Of a stretch of DNA of 48,538 nt, positions 1 to 10,083 are shown one piece after another (the first letter of the stretch is position 1; each line of letters begins with the position of its first letter). The position numbers were made by a program, and so were the translations under genes. Under the pieces are notes generated by a model. The model was not told the origin of the DNA. It worked only from the letters and a program-made list of their open reading frames with translations, and searched no databases. The stretch comes from Microcaldota archaeon. GTDB taxonomy: Archaea; Micrarchaeota; Micrarchaeia; Micrarchaeales; Micrarchaeaceae. The stretch covers positions 1-48,538 of the forward strand of contig JASHSJ010000018.1 of the NCBI GenBank assembly GCA_030040895.1, given 5' to 3'.

Positions 1-182
1 ACCAATCTATCTACAGCTGAACTGATCCTTCTGTCCAATGCATTGTAATCAGGACTTACGTAAAAGATTATTTCGCCACGCGTCAGAGGCCTGAGTTTAT
101 TTGCAGTGGCTATGGTCCTGAGCGTTTCCATCTCAAGAGATTCTAGCTTCGCCGGAACAATGGCTATAGCAGTTTCTGGCAT
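1..182 (-). CDS. hypothetical protein, C-terminus cut by the window edge (MPETAIAIVPAKLESLEMETLRTIATANKLRPLTRGEIIFYVSPDYNALDRRI...)
   Basis: Open frame on minus strand from ATG at 182 to the window edge without a stop; read by hand. Confidence 0.55.
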   Translation of the reverse strand, partial: MPETAIAIVPAKLESLEMETLRTIATANKLRPLTRGEIIFYVSPDYNALDRRISSAVDRL

Positions 183-229
183 CGTATCACAGAAAACGAT
201 GTATTATCAGATATATAAGTCTTCATTGC

Positions 230-2008
230 CTAGCTGCCAGAATCTTCCATCCTGACTTTCTTCTGCTGTCCGTACATCTCTATGATCTCCTTTGTCGTAG
301 TAGCTTCTTCTACGCTCTTGTCCTTTCTGAAAGTTTCCTCTCCGACCAGCCTCGGGAATCTCAGCGCATATCCTACTTCGCTTCCATCTTCTTGCTTCTC
401 CCTCCCGCATGTATGCATTGGGCTCTTTGTTATCTCATCTGCCTTTACCGTTACAACATACTTTGGAATAACCCAGAAATCGGGCTTGACAATGGAATCA
501 ACTCTTGCCGGCCTGTTGTCAACCTTTATCTTGTCAAGAGTTTGCTTGAATTCACGCATCTGGGCTTCGGTGAAGCCGCTGCCTATCCTGGATATTGTCT
601 CAAACATATCGCGCTTCTTGTTGTAAACTGCGCCAAGCAATCCCCCGAACTTGAACTCTGCCCTCATGCCCCTGCCAAGATAATACCCGACTATGACAAG
701 GTCTACCGTGTCTTCTAGCTCTCCCCTGTAGCTCCTCTTCATCTTTATCCATGAGAACTTCCTTGCTCCTGCAACGTAGGGCGCGTTCATGTCCTTTGCT
801 ATTATGCCCTCAAGGCCCTCCTCTATGCTCTCCTGAAAGAACTGCTGCAGTTCCTTGGAGCTCTTCGCTATTGTGGATCCTGCAGGCCTTATCACCCCTC
901 CCTTTATGACCTTCTCGAGCCTGCCCCTCCTCTCCTTGTATGGCTCTTCCATGTAGCTCTCTCCATCAAGGTACATCATGTCAAAAGCGAAAAGATGAAG
1001 CGGCATCTCCTGAACCTTTTCTTCAACTCCATGCTTTCTCTTCCTCCGTATCGTTTCCTGGAATGGAAGAAACTCTCTAGTGTCTTCATTGTACGCCAGC
1101 GCCTCTCCCTCAAATATTATGGAATCGGCCTTCATCTCGCCAATCACGGCCTGAGCCAAGTCAGGATACATCTCAGTTGTGTCTTCAAGCCTCCTTGAGT
1201 ATATCTTGACCTTCTTTCCGGACTTGTGGACCTGGCATCTGAATCCATCATATTTCTGGTCAACTGAGCATTCGCCGTGCATCTTCTCCATTATCTCATC
1301 GGCTGTCGGAAGCCTCTCTGCAAGCGCGGGCCTTATCGGCTTGAAAAGTCCTATCTTGAACCTCTCGATGGCGCTCTCTCCCTTTTCCGCAAGCACCTCT
1401 CCAACATATCCCAGGTCGCTGCACAGGTTATAGGCTCTCTCTAGCTTGTCCTTGATCTTCCTGTGGCCAGTCGCCATTATTGAGAGCGCTTCAAGCATTG
1501 TTGAGTCTCCAACTCCGAGCCTTAGCTCATCAAGAGGATACTTGACAAGATACTTTGCCTCCAGCGGAGTTGCTGTTGCTATCAAGCTCGCCAGCATCTT
1601 TGTCTTTGCCTCCTTGCTTCCCTGGCCAGATGTAATGGCCATCTTGACCATTATCTCATAGACATCGTTGATCGTGTGCTCCTTTGACGATATGCCCCTG
1701 ACCTTCGTATCTTTCTTGAGCTCCATCGCAGCGACTCCCATGTCCCCGTGCTTTCTGTATAAACTTTCCACCTTTTCCTTCGGATGTCCCGTCGCCTCTG
1801 ATATCGAATCTTCTACAGTTTTCTCTGCCATCCCAAACTCTATGCCCTCGAACGGTGGCGCGAGAACTCCCTGTGTTATGTATATGGCATTCTTGACCTC
1901 GTTTGGCCTGAGCCTCTTGAACAGCTCGCCCATAACGTCTATCATGCTAAGTCTTGACGATATGGATTCGAGCTTTTCATAATACTCCGATAGCTCTCTG
2001 AACAGCAT
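230..2008 (-). CDS. lig: ATP-dependent DNA ligase (archaeal type)
   Basis: 592 aa with the nucleotidyltransferase motif DQKYDGFRCQVHK and downstream motifs IIFEGEALAYN, EGLEGIIAKD, SWIKMKR. Confidence 0.96.
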   Translation of the reverse strand: MLFRELSEYYEKLESISSRLSMIDVMGELFKRLRPNEVKNAIYITQGVLAPPFEGIEFGMAEKTVEDSISEATGHPKEKVESLYRKHGDMGVAAMELKKDTKVRGISSKEHTINDVYEIMVKMAITSGQGSKEAKTKMLASLIATATPLEAKYLVKYPLDELRLGVGDSTMLEALSIMATGHRKIKDKLERAYNLCSDLGYVGEVLAEKGESAIERFKIGLFKPIRPALAERLPTADEIMEKMHGECSVDQKYDGFRCQVHKSGKKVKIYSRRLEDTTEMYPDLAQAVIGEMKADSIIFEGEALAYNEDTREFLPFQETIRRKRKHGVEEKVQEMPLHLFAFDMMYLDGESYMEEPYKERRGRLEKVIKGGVIRPAGSTIAKSSKELQQFFQESIEEGLEGIIAKDMNAPYVAGARKFSWIKMKRSYRGELEDTVDLVIVGYYLGRGMRAEFKFGGLLGAVYNKKRDMFETISRIGSGFTEAQMREFKQTLDKIKVDNRPARVDSIVKPDFWVIPKYVVTVKADEITKSPMHTCGREKQEDGSEVGYALRFPRLVGEETFRKDKSVEEATTTKEIIEMYGQQKKVRMEDSGS

Positions 2009-2012
2009 GGTA

Positions 2013-5000
2013 TCAGCTTGAGCACGATGCCGATGACTGCGTTATCCAGCCGCAGCCCGTTTCCTTTGAACAGTAGTTCTGCCCCTCATCCGTGTTATTG
2101 ACGGCTCCGCTCGACTTTGTGCTGCACAGCATTCCGTAGGTTAGGCCTCCGAACCTGTTTCCCTGGAACAGGTTCTGCGTGGAATTTGAAAGGAAGATGC
2201 CGACGCCGCTGGATGCAGATGCTATGTTGTTGTCGAACTGAAGGCCTACGCTGTTTGTTACATAATACGCGGTTCCGCTCGATGACACGTTGTTGTATTC
2301 CAGGGTGCCGGTTTTCATCCCGGTCAGGCTTATGCCCTCTCCGGCGGTCGCTATGCTGAGCGAGTTTAGCATGGCGTCGCTTCCCCCGCTCATGGTTACT
2401 GCTGGGAAGGCGGCGGTAGACGCATTCTGGTATATTGTGTCATTGTACAGCGTGACGCCGCCCAACTCTGACATAACTGGCTGCGTGAAGCCCTCAAGGT
2501 AGCAGTTCTCAAGCGTTGATCCCTGGGACCTTACAAAATTTGCGAAAGTGCCGCCGTTTAACGCTGCTATAGTGTGTCCTTCGCAGTTTATGGTAGTGGT
2601 ATTAGCGTATATGCTGTAGCAGATCGCGCCAGTGGAATAAAATCCATCAGTCTGTATTACATATGTGGATGCGCCAGTGGCAACCGGGCACTGTATTGGT
2701 GCGGCGCCGGGCAGCACTACCACCATCCAGTTGCAGCCATCCTTCTTTCCTCCGTAGTTTATTATCCCGTATTCAGAGCCGAGCGCCGAATCCTGGGCGT
2801 CGCAGGCGTAGTCGGCCTGCGCGCTGCCGGTGAAGTTGTTGTACTGGACCGTATTATTGAAAGATTTCTGTTCTATCATTATCCCGACGTGGTTTGCTAT
2901 GCCCCTGTTATAGGTTATCTCGTTGTTCTTTGATGCTGAGCTGACCAGTATTCCGGTGTTTGGCCCTCCGCCGCTCACGTTGTTGCGCGTTATTATGTTA
3001 TGCGATGAGTTGTACATAGCTATGCTCACGTTCGACGCAGTGGTGAACATGGCGTTTTGGACCGTGCTGAGCATTACGTTCCTGAGCGTTATGCCGTATT
3101 CCACTGCCCCGTAGCCGGTGCTGTTCATGATGTTTATGTCGTAAGCATTCGAAACGTTTATCGCATATTGGAATCCGGATGCCCTGCAGTTGTTCAGGGT
3201 TACATTTGTCACGTTCTGCAGCAGGAACGCCGGTCCCGCTCCGGTTCCACCCGATGATGCAACTGTCCTCGACCCGCAGTTTAGCACTACGTCGCTAGTC
3301 TCCACGTCTATGCAGTCGTCCTGGTCTGTCACTATGCTCTGCGAAAGGAAGTATGAGCCTGGTTTGACTATCCTTATGCACGAAAACACCTGTATGGAGT
3401 TTGTTGTGGCGTTGGCTGTGCGGCGTGCGCACGTGGCCCAGGCTGTATTCGTAAGCCCGCACGAGGTTAGCAGCATGAGATTGGTGTTTTGTCCGGCGGA
3501 ATCTGGAGTTGCATAAACATCGTAGTTGGTATTGTTCCTCGATATGCCGGAGCTGAAGATATTTGATTCCGATTGGGTCAGATAAACGCCGTAGAGATTG
3601 TACAGCATGTGCATGTTGTATACCTGGGAGCTTGATGTATTCGTGAGGTAGAGCCCGTAGCTGCTGTTCGTGGAGCTCGCGTTCTGAAGGATGGTACCTG
3701 CGCTGCCGTTCAGGAATATAGCATACGTGTCGTTGTTGCCGGATTGGCTTACAAGCTTGTTCTGGGCAGAGTCCTTTACTGCAATTCCTATTATAGACGA
3801 GTCAACCGTGCAGTTGCGCACGGTGACATTGGGGGCGTGCACCAGTATGCCCTCAAATGCCGATGATATGGTATAGCCAGTGCAGCTGAGCGTCACGCTG
3901 GGCGCCATTATGCTTATGCAGGGTATGTTATACTGCTCCTGCAGCTGCTGGGATATCCCGAGATACGTGCTAGGGCTTATGTCGCTGGACAGCGCATAGG
4001 TGCCCGGACTCCTTATCGTTCCACAGCTGTTTATCGAAGGGCCTAGCACTGTCTGAGATATGTTGGCCGGTATGTTGGCGCCAACACAGGTGAGGAAGCT
4101 GCAGCCGCTCTGGTTGTAGCAGATGTTGCCCTGCGCGTAGCTGCTGAACTTGTATCCGCTGCCTGGCCCGCATACAAACGACAGCTGCGATCCGGCGACA
4201 TAGTTGTCTATGAACTGGTTGTTGGATGCGCTGACGTTGAATCCTATTACGTAATCCTGTATCAGCGTGTTGTTCCTGAACACTATGCTTGAATTCTGGC
4301 CTGTAACATAAACTGCACCGTATGGGCTGGCTGAGCTGCTGAGGAGATTATCGGCAACGTTTCCGGTACTGTTGTCAAGATTTATGTTTGAGATGTAGTT
4401 GGTGCTTATGTTGCTGTTCAGTATGCTGAGATCCTGTACCCTGTACGCGTATACGCCGTACGAGAAGTTTGATATGGTGCAGCCCTGCACGCTGAAGTTG
4501 CTCTGGTTGGCGACAAATATCCCATAGCTGAATGGAGGAATGCCTGTATATGGGCCAGATCCCTGTATGGTGTTGGTGCCGCACATTATGCTGACATCTG
4601 GAGACGCGACTGCTATGCAGGGTGCGGCAGTGTTTGACGTCTTCACATTCTCGCTGAGATAGTACGTGCCTGGGCTGGTTATCGACTGGCAGCTGGAAAG
4701 GTATGCTGCTGATACCTTTGAAGCAGTAGTTGTGGATTGCGGAGTGTTGCTTGGCGTTGGGATTATGTGTGCAAAATACGAATATGCAAGTATCCCTACT
4801 ATAAGCACCGCAATAACGCCAACAAGTATAAACTTGCGCCTGCTTGAGGAAAACTCGACTTTTGGAGTGTAGATTATGGATGGAGTAGGTTGGGACTTTG
4901 GGGGTGGAGGTGTGGGAGTAGGTTGGGGAGCGGGCTGCTCAGTAGGCGGTGAAGTAGGCTGGGGCGGTGGGGATGGAGCACCGGGCTGCGGTTGCGGTGC

Positions 5001-5096
5001 GGGGGATGTAGGCTGGGTTGGAATATATGGCTGCACCGGCTGTTGCGGCTGCTGGGCCGGTTGGCTCTGTCCAGTAGGATCTGACTGTCCCATCAT
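2013..5096 (-). CDS. membrane-anchored surface protein with parallel beta-helix (NosD/CASH-like) repeats and Pro-rich N-terminal segment
   Basis: Repeated motifs such as 'N.ISTNYISNINLDNST..', 'GILVSSASKNNEITYN', 'SSGVGIFLSNSTQNLFQGNRF'; Pro/Gln-rich tail then TM 'KFILVGVIAVLIVGILAYSYFA'. ORF track starts at 5117, but a TATA-like TTTAAATA lies at about 5119-5127, so the start is more likely MMGQSD (5096/5093). Confidence 0.8.
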   Translation of the reverse strand: MMGQSDPTGQSQPAQQPQQPVQPYIPTQPTSPAPQPQPGAPSPPPQPTSPPTEQPAPQPTPTPPPPKSQPTPSIIYTPKVEFSSSRRKFILVGVIAVLIVGILAYSYFAHIIPTPSNTPQSTTTASKVSAAYLSSCQSITSPGTYYLSENVKTSNTAAPCIAVASPDVSIMCGTNTIQGSGPYTGIPPFSYGIFVANQSNFSVQGCTISNFSYGVYAYRVQDLSILNSNISTNYISNINLDNSTGNVADNLLSSSASPYGAVYVTGQNSSIVFRNNTLIQDYVIGFNVSASNNQFIDNYVAGSQLSFVCGPGSGYKFSSYAQGNICYNQSGCSFLTCVGANIPANISQTVLGPSINSCGTIRSPGTYALSSDISPSTYLGISQQLQEQYNIPCISIMAPSVTLSCTGYTISSAFEGILVHAPNVTVRNCTVDSSIIGIAVKDSAQNKLVSQSGNNDTYAIFLNGSAGTILQNASSTNSSYGLYLTNTSSSQVYNMHMLYNLYGVYLTQSESNIFSSGISRNNTNYDVYATPDSAGQNTNLMLLTSCGLTNTAWATCARRTANATTNSIQVFSCIRIVKPGSYFLSQSIVTDQDDCIDVETSDVVLNCGSRTVASSGGTGAGPAFLLQNVTNVTLNNCRASGFQYAINVSNAYDINIMNSTGYGAVEYGITLRNVMLSTVQNAMFTTASNVSIAMYNSSHNIITRNNVSGGGPNTGILVSSASKNNEITYNRGIANHVGIMIEQKSFNNTVQYNNFTGSAQADYACDAQDSALGSEYGIINYGGKKDGCNWMVVVLPGAAPIQCPVATGASTYVIQTDGFYSTGAICYSIYANTTTINCEGHTIAALNGGTFANFVRSQGSTLENCYLEGFTQPVMSELGGVTLYNDTIYQNASTAAFPAVTMSGGSDAMLNSLSIATAGEGISLTGMKTGTLEYNNVSSSGTAYYVTNSVGLQFDNNIASASSGVGIFLSNSTQNLFQGNRFGGLTYGMLCSTKSSGAVNNTDEGQNYCSKETGCGWITQSSASCSS

Positions 5097-5172
5097 GAAG
5101 AAGCATATGTCAGCCAATATTTAAAAACCATACAAAGAAACCTTATTTAAAAGAAAAAGCAATAACATATGG

Positions 5173-5247
5173 GCCCGGGTAGCTCAGTCTGGTAGTAGCG
5201 CTTGTCTCGTAAACAAGAGGCCGAGGGTTCAAATCCCTCTCCGGGCT
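5173..5247 (+). tRNA. tRNA-Thr (anticodon CGT)
   Basis: Acceptor GCCCGGG/TCCGGGC with discriminator T; anticodon arm CTTGT-CTCGTAA-ACAAG; T arm GAGGG-TTCAAAT-CCCTC. Confidence 0.96.
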
Positions 5248-5250
5248 TAT

Positions 5251-6855
5251 TTATTTTCCAGAAACCGACCATAGTCCTACTTCGGGATTGCTATAGTTTG
5301 CGATGTTTGATATGGTGCAGTTGCTCCCAAGCCAGTTCTCCGTTAGCACTGTCGTGTTCGTCACGTTACCCTTGTAAAGCGTTATCAAATATTGGCCGGG
5401 GATCGACCCGTCGCAATGATTTCCTTCCGTATAATTCACTGTGATGCTGCTGTTGTATCCGGTTAGAAATTGTAGATATGTTTCAACCGTAGGAACCCCG
5501 TATTCATAGAGCAGCAGGCTTATCGGAAGCGGATCAGCCACCCATACACGTGCAGGATGGACAGCGCTGCCGGCCGTGACGTTGCCCATAACCTCAGAAA
5601 AGACTTTCGTTGCTGAATAGATGGATGCGTTGTACTGATAAAGTGTTAGCATCACTGATGCATTGAAACCTAGCGTTATGATGATGAACACGCAGAGCAC
5701 CATCATTCCAATCCTATCAGAGAAGACGATTGTGAATGCATGAGAAATGTCAGAGACAGCAAATGCGGCTAGTATGGAGAGCGGAGCAGCAACCACCATG
5801 AGGTATCTTGTCACAACCGTGGCTGTCGAGTAGCTGGAAAGTGATATCGTACCGAAGAACAGATAGAGCATGAAGCCGATGCCTATTATGGCGTTCATCA
5901 TTGCTGGTCTGTCGCGCTTCTTAAATCCTATAATCAGGCCCGCTATTGCCCAGAGTGCCATAGGTCCGATCGGAGGCACCTCCCCCCCTGTTACAGAAGT
6001 GGCGGTATGGCCTATGCCAGGCAGCCCGTAGCCATATGTTATAGATATGAATTCTACGATATTATACAAAATTCCCACTGTGCCTGAGCTCTGGAACTGC
6101 GAGTAATGGAGTAGATAAAGCGGACTGCCGCTCTGCCAATAGAATATCAGCAGGTAGATGATGGCCATGACAAAAATTCCAGAAATAAAGAACAGTGCAC
6201 TTGCCCTGGAAAGCCTAAGCATGGCATGTACTTCTTTCTTTGGAGACTCTGCACTGAACGAAAGGAATATGACTGCACACGCAAAGAAGAAAACAAAAAG
6301 CACGGAAAGCAGCTGGGCATAGACAGCCAACATGGAAACTGCACCAGCCACAAAGTAGAGCATAGGTTTCTGTTTTTGAGATTGCGCATTTGCAACGAAA
6401 ATGTATATTGAAAAACATGCAATAGCCCCTTGCAGCATGTCTGGAACCACCCTTGTTGCGTATGCAACTATGAAAGGCGCTGAAGCCACGAACAATAGTG
6501 ATATGGTAGCGAGCTTCGTATCGTACAATTTCTTTGCAATAAGGAAAGTAAATGCCATTATGGCAACATATTCGATGATGCCTGGAAGCGACGCCGAATA
6601 TATGTTGGCTCCAAATGCAAGGAATGAAAAGGCAATTGTGAGCGGGAACAGGAAACCGTAGGTGTATGTGGACTGGGTAAGATGGAAGGTCCCAATAAGG
6701 ATTTCATGGGCATATGCAAGGTATGCGACATCATCATACCCCACAAATGGGCCTGAGTACATGAGCAGTGCGAGCACTAAGCCACAAAGAATAATGAGAA
6801 CCGGCAATAGGACAGCGTTGCCACCGGTTTTTTTATCCTTCAACATATAAAGCAT
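5251..6855 (-). CDS. polytopic membrane protein, GT39/ArnT-like glycosyltransferase family (paralogue 1)
   Basis: Many TM segments, N-terminal lumenal-loop acidic motif 'GPFVGYDDVAYLAYAHEIL'; strongly similar to the protein at 7423-9018. Confidence 0.75.
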   Translation of the reverse strand: MLYMLKDKKTGGNAVLLPVLIILCGLVLALLMYSGPFVGYDDVAYLAYAHEILIGTFHLTQSTYTYGFLFPLTIAFSFLAFGANIYSASLPGIIEYVAIMAFTFLIAKKLYDTKLATISLLFVASAPFIVAYATRVVPDMLQGAIACFSIYIFVANAQSQKQKPMLYFVAGAVSMLAVYAQLLSVLFVFFFACAVIFLSFSAESPKKEVHAMLRLSRASALFFISGIFVMAIIYLLIFYWQSGSPLYLLHYSQFQSSGTVGILYNIVEFISITYGYGLPGIGHTATSVTGGEVPPIGPMALWAIAGLIIGFKKRDRPAMMNAIIGIGFMLYLFFGTISLSSYSTATVVTRYLMVVAAPLSILAAFAVSDISHAFTIVFSDRIGMMVLCVFIIITLGFNASVMLTLYQYNASIYSATKVFSEVMGNVTAGSAVHPARVWVADPLPISLLLYEYGVPTVETYLQFLTGYNSSITVNYTEGNHCDGSIPGQYLITLYKGNVTNTTVLTENWLGSNCTISNIANYSNPEVGLWSVSGK

Positions 6856-6904
6856 AATCCACTGTGGATTATTTATCAGTTATGGATGTTTGTCGAAGGC
6901 ACCA

Positions 6905-7327
6905 TCAGAATGCGGCAGCAGGAAGCGGGACCCCGGGCTCAAGCACGCCGTATTTCTTCTCCGAGGCCAAGAATCCTTGCGCAGTAAACGCCGTTTCCAT
7001 TATGTCGCAGAGCTTTGATATGTCCCTATCGTAGTTAAATCCTGCTCCGCTGAATACATCCTTTGAAAAGTTTACTTCGAAATAAGGATTTTCATATGGC
7101 CTGCTGTCACTACGCAAGCGAGGTATGATTTCTTTGAACTTTACCAGTAAGCCGCCATCTTCTAGCCTTATCTCGGCTGCGAAGTTTAAGCCAGGCTCGC
7201 TGTCAAATCTGCTTAGCACTTTCCTGTCCAGAAGATTAGCTATATCATCCGACGCCAAGGCTATAACGGACTCCAGCCTTTGGGACCTGCTTCTTTCAGG
7301 GGCCTGACCAGTTTTAGTACCTCCCAT
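6905..7327 (-). CDS. hypothetical protein, start reassigned to MGGTKTGQAPERSRS
   Basis: ORF continues upstream to 7513 but overlaps the neighbouring gene. A TATA-like TTATAAATA on the minus strand (about 7363-7373) sits 35-45 nt upstream of the ATG at 7327. Confidence 0.6.
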   Translation of the reverse strand: MGGTKTGQAPERSRSQRLESVIALASDDIANLLDRKVLSRFDSEPGLNFAAEIRLEDGGLLVKFKEIIPRLRSDSRPYENPYFEVNFSKDVFSGAGFNYDRDISKLCDIMETAFTAQGFLASEKKYGVLEPGVPLPAAAF

Positions 7328-7422
7328 AAACACACACTTAGTAAATTCATTTTGCTGGTTCAGATATTTATAAGTGCACATGACTGCGATTTCAGGAACT
7401 TTTTTCGGATTTTGAAAGACGG

Positions 7423-9018
7423 CTATCCTACCTTGTACAGCTCTATCCTGATCGGAGTGGTCATACTGGTGTAATTGCCTATATATGAGATTGTGCAATT
7501 TGTGCCGAGCCAAGCGTCCATGATCAAAGTCGTGTTCTGTGTGTTGGCCGCATACAACGCAGCCAGGTATTGGTTTGATATGGAAGGGTTGCAGCTTGTG
7601 CCAGCCGTATTCCTGACAATGACACTGCTGTTAAAGCCGGTAACAAACCAAAGAAACGACGCCACCGGGTCTATCCCATAGCCTCCAGCCGAGAAGTTCA
7701 GTATTATTGGATCCGCCACCCAGAACTGCGTGGTTGCGTTCGGATTGCTTGCGATTGCTGCCTTGGCAGCATCGGAAAAAATCATGGTTGTATGGTATAT
7801 GGACTGGTTGTAAACGTAAAGCGATGAGAGCACCAGCGCGTTGAATCCCAATGTTATGGCCAGGAATGCGCCGATAACCGCCAGCCTGCCCTTCTCCCTG
7901 AACACTATTGCAAATACGTCTGCTATGTCCGATATTGCATATGCAGAAAGTATTGCAAGGGGTGCGGCTACCACCATGAAGTACCTTGTTACAACATATG
8001 CGGTAGTGTAGCTGGACAGCGATATTGTACCAAAGAACAAATACAACAAAAATCCAATCCCGATTATGGAGCACAATATTGCGGCCCTGTCTCTTTTCTT
8101 GTATCCTATGAAAACTCCGGCTATGGCCCAGAGCGCCATTGGTCCTATCGGGGGTATCTCGCCGGCAAGTGATGAAGGAGCCAGTCCAGCAGAGGCAGGG
8201 GATCCATAGCTGTATATCGTGATTATGAACTCTAGTGTATTGTAGAGTATCCCTGGAGTGTTTGTGCTCTCAAAGCTGGAATAATGGTATATGTAAAGTG
8301 GATTGCCTGTAAGCCAGTAGAATATCATTAGATATATCACTAACATCAGTACCATACCGGCAACAACATATGCAGAATCGTGGACGGTAAGTTCAAGAGG
8401 GCGGGCTTTCTTGCCGTTGGTCTTGAAGAATATGGCAAGCGCGAATACGGCACAGGCAAAGAAGAAAACAAACAGCAGCGACAGCAGCTGAGCGTAAACG
8501 CACAGCATGGCAACCACGCCGCTTGCAAAATATAGAATGTGTTTGTGGCCTTTTGACTGTGTGGCCATGACAAATATGTATATGGCTGCAGCAGCGAGAG
8601 CACCCTGCAGCATGTCAGGAAGCGCCCTGGTGACATACGCAACAACGAACGGCGCTGTTGCAACAGCAAGCAGCGACATGTTTGCTATTCTTTTATTGTA
8701 CAGCCTTCTCGCAATGAGGAACGTGAACAGCATTATTGCTACATATTCAACGACTCCAGGAAGTGAAATGGCGTATATGTTGGCTCCGAAGATGTATACT
8801 GATAGAGCAAGAGTGGATGTAAACAGCAGCCCGTAGTCGTACGGGGATTGCGTTATGTTAAACGTTCCGGCCAGTATCTGATGTGCGTATGCTATGTAAG
8901 CGGCGTCGTCATATCCAACATAAGGGCCGGAGTACATGAACAGTGCAAGCGCAACGCCCGCAATGACAATCAATGCAGGAACAAGATACTGGTGCTGGCA
9001 CTTTGTCATGATATTCAC
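7423..9018 (-). CDS. polytopic membrane protein, GT39/ArnT-like glycosyltransferase family (paralogue 2)
   Basis: 'GPYVGYDDAAYIAYAHQILAGTFNITQSPYDYGLLF' matches paralogue 1 'GPFVGYDDVAYLAYAHEILIGTFHLTQSTYTYGFLF'. Confidence 0.75.
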   Translation of the reverse strand: MNIMTKCQHQYLVPALIVIAGVALALFMYSGPYVGYDDAAYIAYAHQILAGTFNITQSPYDYGLLFTSTLALSVYIFGANIYAISLPGVVEYVAIMLFTFLIARRLYNKRIANMSLLAVATAPFVVAYVTRALPDMLQGALAAAAIYIFVMATQSKGHKHILYFASGVVAMLCVYAQLLSLLFVFFFACAVFALAIFFKTNGKKARPLELTVHDSAYVVAGMVLMLVIYLMIFYWLTGNPLYIYHYSSFESTNTPGILYNTLEFIITIYSYGSPASAGLAPSSLAGEIPPIGPMALWAIAGVFIGYKKRDRAAILCSIIGIGFLLYLFFGTISLSSYTTAYVVTRYFMVVAAPLAILSAYAISDIADVFAIVFREKGRLAVIGAFLAITLGFNALVLSSLYVYNQSIYHTTMIFSDAAKAAIASNPNATTQFWVADPIILNFSAGGYGIDPVASFLWFVTGFNSSVIVRNTAGTSCNPSISNQYLAALYAANTQNTTLIMDAWLGTNCTISYIGNYTSMTTPIRIELYKVG

Positions 9019-9112
9019 CGGCTGGCATTGGCTAGGATACTAATATGGCTGCAAAACAAAAGTTAATAAATGCGCCCGTGGAAATAAAGATTCGGGATTC
9101 CTACTGATTTTT

Positions 9113-10078
9113 ATGAAGAAGCCAGAGGACCTTGTATGGTCTGAAAAGTACAGGCCGAAGAGCCTTTCAGAGATAATAGGGCAGAAGCAGATAGTCGAAA
9201 GACTCTCATCATTCGTGCAGAAGAGGAAGTTCACAAGCATGATATTTGCCGGAGAGCCGGGAATAGGAAAGACGACAGCTGCCATAGCATTCGCAAACGA
9301 TCTCTATGGGGCGGACTTCAGCGCAGCTTTCAAGGAGCTGAACGCATCTGATGATAGGGGCATAGATGTGGTAAGGGGAGCGATAAAGGAGTTTGCAAAG
9401 ACCGTTGCGCTGGCGAGCGTTCCAATGAAGATAATATTCCTTGACGAGGCCGATGCGCTAACAAGCGACGCGCAGCACGCGCTAAGGAGGATAATGGAGA
9501 AGTATGCAAGTGAGACGGTATTCATACTGAGCGCAAACTATGCAAGCAAGATAATCGAGCCTATCCAGAGCAGGTGCATAGTCTTCCGGTTCAGGCATCT
9601 TAACGAGGGCGAGATGCGCGAATACATTGATAGGATAGCAAAGGGAGAGGATCTCGAGATAACAGACAGTGCCGCAAACGCCCTGATAGATGTGAGCGAA
9701 GGTGATCTGAGGAAGCTGACCAATCTGCTGCAGTCAGCGTCTGCTCATGGGAGAAAAGTAACAGATGACAGGATCTATGATGTTGCTGCAAGAGCAAGGC
9801 CAAAGGAGATAAGCGCCATGCTGAAGCATGCGCTTGATGGCAGTTTCGATAATGCAAGGATCCAGCTGGATGAAGTGATGCTGAAGCACGGCATGAGGGC
9901 GGAAGATGTGCTAACGCAGTGCTACAAAGAGGTACAGGGCATGGGAGTAGATGAGAAGATAAAGCTCAATGTGATAAAGCGCATAGGAGAGTGCAATTTC
10001 AGGATAGTGGAGGGTGCAAACGAGAGGATACAGCTTGAGGCATTCCTTGCCGAGCTTGCACTCCTGAACGGCAAATAG
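9113..10078 (+). CDS. rfcS: replication factor C small subunit
   Basis: Walker A GEPGIGKTTAA, Walker B IIFLDEADAL, sensor/SRC motif QSRCIVFRF; no intein. Confidence 0.97.
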   Translation: MKKPEDLVWSEKYRPKSLSEIIGQKQIVERLSSFVQKRKFTSMIFAGEPGIGKTTAAIAFANDLYGADFSAAFKELNASDDRGIDVVRGAIKEFAKTVALASVPMKIIFLDEADALTSDAQHALRRIMEKYASETVFILSANYASKIIEPIQSRCIVFRFRHLNEGEMREYIDRIAKGEDLEITDSAANALIDVSEGDLRKLTNLLQSASAHGRKVTDDRIYDVAARARPKEISAMLKHALDGSFDNARIQLDEVMLKHGMRAEDVLTQCYKEVQGMGVDEKIKLNVIKRIGECNFRIVEGANERIQLEAFLAELALLNGK

Positions 10079-10083
10079 CTGGC

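Noticed and set aside
207-410. Many additional ORFs of 60-200 aa on the opposite strand or in other frames of long genes (for example 282-626, 2574-2933, 18086-18637, 26321-26827, 28094-28786, 46025-46651)
   Set aside because: They overlap clearly recognisable genes, have low-complexity or unnatural composition and no family motifs; treated as spurious shadow ORFs.
4876-5124. Gly-rich plus-strand ORF (GVGWDFGGGGVGVGWG...)
   Set aside because: Antisense image of the Pro-rich segment of the beta-helix protein.
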